Positions 54,690 to 64,000 of a DNA stretch of 64,000 nt are shown here, in pieces. The stretch lies in NCBI GenBank assembly GCA_013398175.1, contig VZRZ01006181.1, positions 351,724 through 415,723 on the forward strand, in the 5' to 3' direction. Source of the stretch: Climacteris rufus. Lineage: Eukaryota; Chordata; Aves; Passeriformes; Climacteridae. Within the stretch, counting starts at the first letter, position 1. Every line of letters begins with the position of its first letter. The notes beneath the pieces are model-generated. The model saw only the letters and a program-made list of their open reading frames with translations. It did not search any database and was not told the origin of the DNA. The translations under genes were made by a program, and so were the position numbers.

Positions 54690-55560
54690 AATCATCCCAA
54701 AGGCGTTAGAGAGGGCTCTTCCCAAAAGGTAAGGAGGCTGATAGCCCAGCTGAAGTGTCCCTACACAAACGTACACAGCATGGGAAACAAACAAGAGGAG
54801 CTGGAAACCATGGTGCAATTAGAAAAATATGACATAATTGCTATCCCAGGAACATGGTGGGATGAGTAGCACAACTGGCACACTGCAATTGAGGGCTACA
54901 AGCTTTCCAGAAGAGACAGGCTGGGAAGGAGGGAGGGTTGTTGTGCTCTTGGTTAAGGAACGGATGGATTGTGGAGACAAACAGCCACAAACTGGCTGAG
55001 AGCTTGTGGATGAAAACTGAGGGTGGGACCCACAAAGGACAGCCTGTGGGTGGGCTCTGCTCCAGGTGCCTGACCTGTGGATGAAGCTTCTTGCTTCAGC
55101 TGCTGAAATATCACACCCATACTCTTTCATCCAGATGGAGGGTTTCAACCATCCAGACATCTGCTGGGAAAGCAATTCAGCTGGCTGAGAGCAATCCAGG
55201 AGACTCCTGGCATGACTAAAGGACAACTTACTGGTCCAGGTATTGGACAAACCAGCCAGAGAAGTGTTGCTGGACCTGGTGCTCACACATGCATATCAGC
55301 TCATCAGAGAAGTTAAGTGGGGCAGTCTGGGCTGTGGCAACCAAGCCCTGGGTGAGTTCACGATCCTGAGGAACATGGGTCTGGTGGGGAGCAGAGTGAA
55401 CTTTGGAACAGCTAACTTCTATCTCTTTAAAGAATTAGTGGATGAGTTCCCCTGGGCAGCTGCCCTGAAGGCCAGAGGAGCTGACCAGAGTTGGTACATC
55501 TTTCAGGCCACTGTTCTTAGCTCTCCATCCACATGAGTCAGGAATAAAGCACCGAGTAAC
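54690..55560 (+). mobile_element. CR1 LINE ORF2 endonuclease-domain fragment
   Basis: Plus-strand frames read CR1 ORF2 N-terminal sequence. IAQLKCPYTNVHSMGNKQEE and YDIIAIPGTWWDE come first, then FNHPDICWESNSAG, then EVLLDLVLTHAYQL and VKWGSLGCGNQALGEFTIL. Stops (for example right after WWDE at 54867) and frame jumps show it is dead. The catalytic E of the usual TETWW is lost (IPGTWW). The right boundary is approximate; similarity fades near 55560. Confidence 0.88.
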
Positions 55561-57138
55561 TCTTTCAGTGACCTGAAGAGTAGAAAAGGCCACTGCAGCT
55601 GACTACCCTGCTCTGCTGGCACAAGGAAGCTTTTGCTCCAAGATTTCATAATCAAATATAAGATGAACAAGAAAGGTGGAATAACCAGGGTGGGAGAGGA
55701 AGTGTCAAGGGCAGGAGGAAAGTGTGATGTGTACCAGAGCTGCAGGGACTGAGGCTTTCTATTCCTAATTAACAGACTCACTGGTCTTATTTTCTGCTCT
55801 GACCACCATATGAGCCTCTTAAATATAGCAGGCTCCTCCCTGGCTATGTACACAGCCAGCCTGGCACCACCATCCATCTCAGCTCCATGGCCACAGGTCA
55901 CATTTTCAGAACCACTTGATGGGTGGATTAATGGCTGCCTTTTTATTGCCAGCTCCCCAGCGTTTGGGGCGGGGCGCAGGCGGGAAGGAGAAAAATAACT
56001 AATAAAAAAACCCCATGTGTGAAGTTTGAAAGTGTCATGAAGGTGGATAAAAAAAGCCGAGATTTTATTTTAAAATTAATCTGTAGGGGGTTTATTTGCT
56101 GCTTGGTATGAAAAATGTGAGGCTTGTAGGTTCATTTTTCACACTTTCCCCCACACACACCCCAGGCCTGGAAAGTTACTTTATTATTTTTAAATGAAAA
56201 TATGGAGCTTTACTGGAATAACTAGTAACTGTGGGTGTTTTCAGTGCTGCCCAGTGCAGCCACCCACACAGAAATCTCGAGGTTTCCATCACATTTAAGA
56301 TGAAGAGCAGGGTCTCTCATCTTTTCTTTCATGCTTTGAGAAGTAATATTTAATATGAAAACCCTAGAGGTGATTTACAAATAATTGTGATGGTTGATAC
56401 AGGTTCTACGTACTAAACAGCTCAAACTGAAGAGTTTTATTTTGTTTTTAAAATTATTTCTATTAAGAGGGAAACTACCCAGATTTAAAAGCTGCCTTGT
56501 GTGTCGCACAAAGAAAACCCAAGCAGGATGCAGAAGGTCTGGGTGCAGGCTAAGGGCACATCAGCAAATGGTACACACAGAGCTAGGGCTCAGAAGAGAG
56601 GGGCTGGGAGAGAAATCATCATGCCTCGCTCTCTCCATCGCCCGTGGAGCTGCGGCACAGCAGCACTTCAGTCCGAAACTTCCCGGCCAAGCTGGTGTTT
56701 CTCACAGTGGAACTCCAACCCCCCGAGGGACAGGGAGGGATTGTTTTAACCTCTCAGGCAGAGCCAAGTCTCCAGCAGCGCTGCAACAGGCAGCAGGCTG
56801 ACCTGCCGTCGTCCCTGCTGCGGCACCGCTCCAGCCCCTGCTCCTGCTCCTGCTCCCACCCAGCCCACGCTGCAGGGATCGGACTGCGGCAGCGCTCCTG
56901 CTGCCAGGTATCCCAGATGGCCTGGGCCACTTGGCATACAGCTGCTCTGGCTGGTGATCCAGCCTCACCCTGCCTGTTATTCCTCAGAAAACCAGGGTGA
57001 CACGAGTCATTTGGTCAGAGCAGGACAAGGCCAAGCGCTGTGGGCTCCCAGCAGCTGGCTCAGCTGCACGGATCATCCTCAGCACGCTGGCTGCAATGGG
57101 GTCCTCATGCCTGCAGCTGAAAGCACCTGCCCATGACA
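55561..57138. other. Intergenic AT-rich then GC-rich sequence
   Basis: The 55980-56480 part is strikingly AT-rich with poly-A and TTTTATTTTAAAA-type tracts. The 56630-56910 part is GC-rich with clustered CpG and short TGCTCC repeats (56837-56857). No gene is recognised. Confidence 0.5.
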
Positions 57139-57470
57139 GAGAATCACAGAATCATAGAGTGGTTTGGCACCTGAAGGCACCTTAAAGATCATCAAGTTCC
57201 AACTCCCCTGCCATGGACAAGGACACCTTCCACTAGTCCAGGTTGCTCAAAGCATCATCCAGCCTGGCCTTGAACATTTCCAGGGATGGGGCATCCAAAA
57301 CTTCTCTGGGCAACCTGTTCAAGTGCGCCCCACTCTTACAGTAAAGAATTTCTTCCTAATATCTAATCTCAACCTACCCTGTTTCAGTTTGAAGCCATTC
57401 CCCCTTGTCCTATCACTACATGTCCTTGTAAAATGTCCCTAACCAGCTTTCCCTATAGGCCCCCTTTAGT
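57139..57470 (-). mobile_element. CR1 LINE 3' end
   Basis: The plus strand begins AGAATCACAGAATCATAGAG, the reverse complement of the CR1 3' tail repeats. It continues through the typical GTTCCAACTCCCCTGCCATG, GGTTGCTCAAAGC and CATTCCCCCTTGTCCTATCA blocks. It is 5'-truncated to about 330 bp, the usual fate of CR1 insertions. Confidence 0.95.
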
Positions 57471-59280
57471 TACTGGAAATCTGCCTCGTGGGACAGGAGA
57501 TGTGTGTACCAGAGGCACACCATCATGGTCTCAAGAGGTCTCATCCAAAGTGGAGGAACACGATTTTTACTGCAACTCCTTTGACTGGGAGGCACCTGGA
57601 GGGGCCAGGTCCACCCTGGCATCTTATTTTCCACACCCCATCACCTTACCCACTGGGCAGGGCTGGCTGCTGTGCTGTGAGGGTGTGCAGGAGGAGAGGT
57701 ATCCCTGCAGGGGCCACCCCTTTCCAGCTGCTGCAGGGGCTGCTGCAGGTTTTGGGGATGGTGGCAGGGAGGGGGCTTGCTGTCAGGGCACACTACAGGG
57801 AAGCAGCAGCCCAGGTGCTGTCCCCAGGGCTGGGCCAAGCTGCACTGAGTGCCAGCAGGGAGTCACACCAACAGCCCACTGCTCTTTGTGCCCTGGCTGC
57901 CTGTTCTGGGAAGCACTGTCTTCAAAAGTCATGTAACCCAGGGCTGGGCCGACTTGCTGACACAGGGCATGCCCTTGCCCAGCAATTAATTTGGATGCAA
58001 GTAGTATTTGCATGATAATTACTCTGCCTAAGCAACACCATGTGTGGCATAAAGAGTGAGTGCCTTTCCTCTGCTCTGAAATAACTCCATTTAAAGACAA
58101 GCTTTTTGAGATGGATGAAGCTCCAAACAGATCCAAGATACTGCCTACAGTTTCCACACAGCATCATCCTGACTTTGCTGGATTGCTGTTTGTGACCTGG
58201 GGAGCCATGGGGTGCCCCAAATCAGAGCAGGAGGGTAGAAGCACCGTGCTAAGCAACGAAAGGGCACCCCCAACCCTCCCACGCCAGCTACCCGTGTGTG
58301 TGGACTTTCCTTCAGCCTGGCACGGCACCAGCTGCCTCCCTGAGCTGGTATCTGGGCGGGTGGGAAGGAATTTGGACCCAGTGGATCTGATTGCCAGCGC
58401 TGTTAAGGAGGCACATGCAGCCATCACAGGCTGAAAGTCTGGATTTAGGACTAGTGACTGCATCCGAAGTGCCTGGCTGCATCTGCACCCCGTGCAGGCT
58501 GAGGGCACCTCCATCCCAGCAAGGGAGGCTGCTGTGCTGAGCATCCTGGAGCCTGCACCACTGTCTGGTGAAGCAGGGGGCAGTGAGTGGCCTCCCCACT
58601 TCTAAATCTGCATTTTAAAGCACTTCCAGAGTGCAGGAACTTGAGGGAGCTGTGTAAAGGGCTGCTGAGAAGTATTTAAATATATTTCGGTTTCCAGCAT
58701 AACCTGAGTCATTTGGAGTGGAAAGTTTGTATTGCCCAATAAATCTAGTGCATTCATTTAAAAGGGGAAAAAAAAAAAAAAAAAAAGAAAATGGACAACT
58801 TTTGGTGTTGGCTCGAGGAACATAACAGTGCAACAGAGTCGCAGACAAGCACCACCCACCAGCAGGTACATGATGTTCTTGGCCAGGGCTGGGGCCAAGG
58901 AGGGACATGGGGCAGGCATGGAGCAATGGGCACATCTGCAGCAGGGCCTGCTCAGTCATGCTGACACAGCACAGAAAAATTTAGGCTTGGATCAGAGCAG
59001 GTGGGGAAAAAAAACCCAACCTGTGTCCTTTTGGATGAAGTTAAAATGCGTGGGAAACTTTTTAGGCAGATTTATGTGGAGGTGCCCTACCTGACTGTGA
59101 GAGCAAATTCTGCCCAGGGGTGCAGATATCATCACCCCTGGCTTCTGCCCAGGAAGGGCAAGCACCTACTGTCCTGGCAGGGATGGCTCTGGCCCTGGGT
59201 TCTCCCAAATCCTGGAGCCCCCTGCTTAAAGCGGGATGGAGGATGAGCTCTCCTTGCCTCAGCTCCTTCTGCCACTCCCC
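57471..59280. other. Intergenic sequence with palindromic POU-like site and poly-A
   Basis: It contains the ATGCAA/TTGCAT inverted repeat at 57995-58013 and a long poly-A (58768-58787). No coding region is recognised. Confidence 0.5.
57995..58013. promoter_or_regulatory. Inverted octamer half-sites (possible POU dimer site)
   Basis: ATGCAA (57995-58000) and TTGCAT (58008-58013) face each other with 7 bases between. The right half is a full octamer ATTTGCAT (58006-58013) followed by ATAATTA. It resembles POU/homeodomain target arrays, but binding is only inferred. Confidence 0.35.
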
Positions 59281-60010
59281 ACGAGCGGGACTTGTTCCTA
59301 AGGTCTGCCTGGCTGAGGAGCACGCTCCCCACAGCCGGTCTCGGAGGGAGAGCAGGAGGTTTCTGTGTGCCCGGACTGCTCTTTCCAAGCACTCCTCGGC
59401 CAGGCTGGTGGCTCCGGAGCGGGGACCCGAGCCGGGCAGGTGCCAGGCGGGAGCGGAGCGCAGCCCCGGACGGATGGCGGGGCTGCACTGCTCCCCAGCG
59501 GCCGCCGGGCTCCCGCCAAACCGAGCCCTTGGGAAAAGGGTTCCCTCCCTCGGGCTTCCTCATCCTCACCCTCCCACTGCCACAGCCCCTAGCCCTCCCC
59601 CGCGCTTCTCTCTGAGAAAAACCCTTTCGGTGTTACAGCCGCTTTAGTGCCTCCCGTTGTCCTCTTCCCTGCTGTGTCCCGGTGCTCCCCCAGCACACTG
59701 CAGCCGGAGGAACAGCCTGCACAAGGACTGGGGCACAGCGCTGGGGGGCCAGGGGCTGCTCGCAGGCACACGTGCATTAAATAGAGGGGGACCCTCGTCA
59801 ACACCTTCCCTGCCAACACCAAAGAGACAAAGGGAGAACACAACCGAGGCAACCTGGAGCCCCCCAGCCCCTTCTCGCCCCGCTCGCAGGCGTTCCGGGG
59901 AAGAGCGGGGGGATGGCGCCGTGGCACTCCCGAGGGCACCGGCGGGCACGTCTTGGCTGTCGGGGATGGCCTGCGCCCTCCCCAGCTCACATACACCGGA
60001 GCCTACCGGC
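59281..60010. promoter_or_regulatory. CpG island, candidate promoter
   Basis: By hand count there are about 26 CpG in 59281-59640, far above the CpG-depleted surroundings, and dense CpG continues to about 60010. GC-box-like GGGCGG/CCGCC-rich text and a GCGGCCGCC cluster (59498-59506) are present. No coding exon with a donor is recognised in it, so direction and target gene are unknown. The minus-strand gene at 51.6 kb or a gene beyond the right edge are candidates. Confidence 0.65.
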
Positions 60011-63000
60011 TCAGGAGCAGAGGAGGAGAGCAAGAAGGGCTCTCCCTGGCAGGCTGTGGACAGAGCTTGAGGCTGCACACCCTGACGGGCACCAGAGCAC
60101 CCCGCTGCCCGCAGCAGGACCGGAGTGATGCCCTGCCCCTAATGGGGGAGAAATAAATACCCCTTTCACCTGGAGGTGCAGCTGCCGTGCAGAAACTGTC
60201 CCCAAACAGAGCACCGAGCCCCCGGTGTTTCTGTGGAGCAGAGACACAGGCAGCCCATGGCAGGGCTCTCACCTGGGCTGGCTGGGTCGGGCAGCAGAAG
60301 GGAGGGCACAGGAGCATCACCTCCCTGCAGCAGGATAGTGGGATAGCATCCACTCACACCCTGCCCCTGGGCAGATAGTCACAGTAGTCCAGAGACTTGT
60401 ACAGCTTCCTGCCCACGCCAGAGCAACAGAATTACCACAAATATTACTACTTCTGGTCAGTCTGAGGAATACGACCTTGCCAGTCAGTCCTGCCCTCTTG
60501 CAGGGACCTCTTTTGAAACAGAGGCCAGGGCAGCACTATATAGTATGCTCTCCTCATGATAATCTTGCATTTACAGCCAGAAACTATTGCAAATAATATT
60601 TACATCTGAGACACAAGAAATGTGCAGACAGTGAGCACTGCAGTTTGGCAAGAGACAGCTCTATAATCATCAAGAAGGATTTAAACAGGCAAACAAACAG
60701 AAAGGAAACCATACCATTAACAATATCAAATAACAACAGAGAGAAAAACACCACAGCATCACTAGCAGCACCAGCAGCTTTTCTGCCTGCAGAGCAGCCA
60801 GACAGTCACAGATGACTTTCACAGCTCAGCACACATTAAGGAGTCAGGCCAGAGGGCTGGGAAAGCTGGGTCCAGGCCTGCCTCCCACCCTTAGACAAGT
60901 CACAGGCCACCCTTTTGCCCCATGAACCAATACAAGTAAGGAGAAGCTTGGAATATGCAACATCACAACCATGCCTTCCTCCCAAAGTGGTGCACAGTTC
61001 TACCTGTACCAAATGGTTGTACTGAGGAGGAGAAACTACAGATCACTCACCTTAAAAATCCTGCTAAACCCAGCTCAAGTCTTACCCTGTTCTTTCAGGG
61101 GGTTCAGCTCATGTCTTGGTCAGGCCAAGGAGAGGGTCTGAAGATGCTTTTGAGGATGTTGTAGTGATAAATTGAAGGAAGAAACAGAGGAAGTCCTGTT
61201 GATTTTAATGGTCACCTTTCAAAGCACCACCATGTGTCTGTCTTACAAGTGTTTCAAATTAAATCCTGGCACCTGCACTTCATTTGACCAGGGTTTGTCA
61301 GAGGGATTTTCCAGCTTGTAAGAGTAGACCACTGGGGAAAAAAAAAAAGAAACAAACCAATAAAAGCTAAGTTTGAATTGCAGCCTCTAATAGAATGAGG
61401 TTTAGATTGAGCTGTTGTCCAGTGTACGTAGGTAAGAACCACTCTATTGTTCCCACATAGCTCTGCTGTCAGCATTACAAGATGCTTGATGGGCTGATGT
61501 TGGTGCTTCTGCCTGTTAAGCCCTAGACTTTGGCACATATTACAGTTTTCCTTTATTACTGGTCACAGACCAGATCAGTCTCTCTGTGAACCTAAAAATG
61601 GATGCACCTGTCCATACCCCTGAGTTTTGTGTGGAATTTCAGTGTAGGTTCAGCACAGCAGTTTGTGGGTACCTGACCAGCCTCTCAAAGAGCTATACCA
61701 GCAGTACCCTGGGTAAACAAAAATGTGTATTAGGGCTTTCCCAGACTGCCTTAGGCTGTATTTCAACAACTACTGAGTATTGCCAAAATTTCTATTTGTT
61801 TTCTGAGATGTTTCCTGTTTAGAAAAATGGAGAAAAAAAAAACCAACAAACCCCAAGCCCCCAGTGTCCTCCTGTTCACTAACCACGTGTTACACAGAGC
61901 TCAGGAAGCAAACTCTGGGTTTGGATGCTAGCATGTTTTTCATAAGCTATATATATTTTGGATGTAAACAGTGACTATTTGTTGAAATGTCATTTTCTAT
62001 TTTCTTGTTTTGACTGTAGGTTGAAGGTTCAAAGAGATTAAATTTTAGAACACCAAGAGCAGCCTTTGCTGTGGTTTCCTAAGCAAAAGGGGAATGTTAA
62101 GTACTTGAACACAAACAGGGAAATGGTCCTCCACTTTGCATGGAAAAACTTTGCTCTTGTTAAATCCTAGCAAATGAAAGCAACAGCTTCATTTATTGCT
62201 ACAGCTTCTCTGGGCTGGGATCACATTAAGGGCTTTGCCCAAGCTGCCTGATGAGGCTGCTGCCACCCCCAAATCCCAGCCATCCCCACATCCAGACCCC
62301 TGTCACATCCCCACCTCTGTCTGTCCAGTTTGCCACGTGGCTGTTTCACATGCATCAGGAAGAGCATGGATCATCTTAGGCCTTTCATCATGTTTTGGGG
62401 TTTCTTTAACAGCTCTTGGAGTATTTCAGTTCACCAGAGGGTTGGTACCCATGTTTTTAGGTCCTCCATTGTCATAGGTTCCAAATCCATGTGTATCATG
62501 TGGTTTGACTTTATCAGCTCTGATGTCTCACCACTATGCTTTAAAGTCCCTTCTTTCAGTATCTGGAGGAACCTAATTGAAAACATTTCCAAACAAGCTC
62601 TTGTGTTGCAGCAGCTCCAAGAGGCATAATAAGGATGGGGCCTCTCTGCATGGGGGCTTGAGCAGGATCGCTGCCTTTAGGAGCCTTTAGCACAAGGCCA
62701 GTGCCTGATTGCAGCCTACCTTAGCTGACAAAGTCACCAGGGCAACAGGAGGACAACATCTGACCAGTCTGCCCCTCTCAGCACTTCATTTTGCACTGTG
62801 CTTACAGGGGCAGCTGCTTTTGGTTCCAGCTGGGAGCACAGGCAGAGAGAGCTCAGGCTCTGCCCCAAATTCATGCTGCCCCTGTATCTATAGAGAGTGA
62901 TGAAGGAAAATACAGCCCAGGTCTGGCCAGATTGGTGCATACATTATAGAATGTCCATTGTATGCATACTGCATATGATCATCACCACTTATTAAAGCCC

Positions 63001-64000
63001 TCATCAAGACTCGAGGTGCCATTGCTAAAAGTGGCCTCTTTCACTATCAGGGACGCTTCTGGGAGCATGTGGTGCCAGAGAGGGAGCAGCTCCTGGGGGC
63101 AGACAGTTGCTGTCATCCTGTACAACGCTGTCTCAGGCTGCCACTGCACCCAAGGTGGGCTTGGCCAGCCAGAGCAGGATTACTGCCCCTGCTCCACTCC
63201 CACCATGGCTGTAGGCTGAGCAGAAAAGTCTCCAAGCACTGGCAAAAGGCACTGCCTCCAGAGCAGCTTCCCTGGCTCCTCGTGAGTCCAGGAGCTTGTC
63301 CAAAGTCACCATGCTGTGCAGAGGTCCCAAGAGCAGCCCAGGGCTGTGTCTGGCCTGGAGGAAGCAGAGAGAATCCCTCCACCCTGCTGCAAGGTTGAAG
63401 AGTGTCACAGCTAGAGGTGTGCTTCCCCACCGTGCCCTTTTGCAGCCTCTGGCAGGCACCAGGAGGGGAAGACAGTCTGCTGCTGTCTTTGTTTGGCTGT
63501 TAATGCCGGGTGTGAGTTCCCTGAAGCCATAAACTGAGCATCTGGCACTGCCACCCTGCATGCTGGCACTTCATCATCCTAAACCAGGGGATGTCATTAG
63601 CGATCTGCATGGCTGTGGCACTCACAAGGAGTGGGGTGCAAGTTCCTCACCCATCTGCTCCCCCTCAAGTACCTCCTTATCACCCCAGGAGTTATCTTGG
63701 GTGGCTGGAAAGGCTGTGTTGTCTTTCCAGCTGTTCAGAGCAGGATCTCCTTCGTTACTCTAAGGTTTTGCTAAGGGTTTACATTGTGTTAAGTTTCAGG
63801 AAGCACAATGAAACTGAAGATCTTTCTATGCCAGGCTCCTGCCCTAAAGTACTCAGTCTCTAGGGAATGGGGAGCAGACAAAAGAGAAGAAAGAGGGTAC
63901 AATATCTGAACAAAAGATCAAGCCAGTGAGAGAATATATTATTCATTAAGTGAATCTCCAGGACAAGTAACAGAGGGAGTACGGGAACAGAACTTACAAT
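60011..64000. other. Intergenic sequence without recognisable genes
   Basis: This is mixed sequence with A-rich patches (61336-61347, 61830-61840). No splice-supported exon, repeat family or RNA gene is recognised up to the right edge. Confidence 0.5.

Overview
The window looks like avian nuclear DNA, probably from a songbird. Eight exons of a vertebrate Na+/K+-ATPase alpha gene lie on the minus strand. All recognisable LINE copies are CR1 (five fragments), and one about 1 kb LTR resembles the endogenous retrovirus LTRs of passerines. The bird call is strong. The passerine call rests mainly on remembered LTR features and is weaker.

Layout. Bases 1-6343 hold exons 2-9 of ATP1A1 (minus strand, transcribed right to left), each with consensus splice sites. 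Exons 10 onward lie left of base 1. Intron 1 runs right from 6344, carries an antisense dead CR1 (6462-7571) and a duplicated segment (11511-11690 and 12965-13158), and reaches a 963-base run of N (13159-14121). Exon 1 and the ATP1A1 promoter are not visible and are most likely inside that gap. From 14122 to about 51.4 kb I find no convincing gene. This stretch holds small CR1 pieces, a solo LTR (38603-39621), short tandem and inverted repeats, and a few palindromic sites that could be regulatory.

At 51586-52002 on the minus strand there is a compact coding candidate. It has a splice acceptor, an ATG three bases later and 137 codons: an N-terminal hydrophobic segment, a short amphipathic helix, one strong transmembrane segment, a basic stop-transfer and an acidic tail. 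The layout recalls the N-terminal half of ITPRIP-like (ITPRIPL1) proteins, but the Mab-21 domain is absent. Two copies of an 89 bp sequence, about 90% identical, lie 3' and 5' of it. Further right are a CR1 endonuclease fragment (54690-55560), a CR1 3' end (57139-57470) and a strong CpG island (59281-60010) with no visible gene. The island is a candidate promoter for the 51.6 kb gene or for something beyond the right edge.

Most long open frames in the GC-rich 42-60 kb part are chance frames. No searches were run; every family assignment comes from reading the sequence and from memory.
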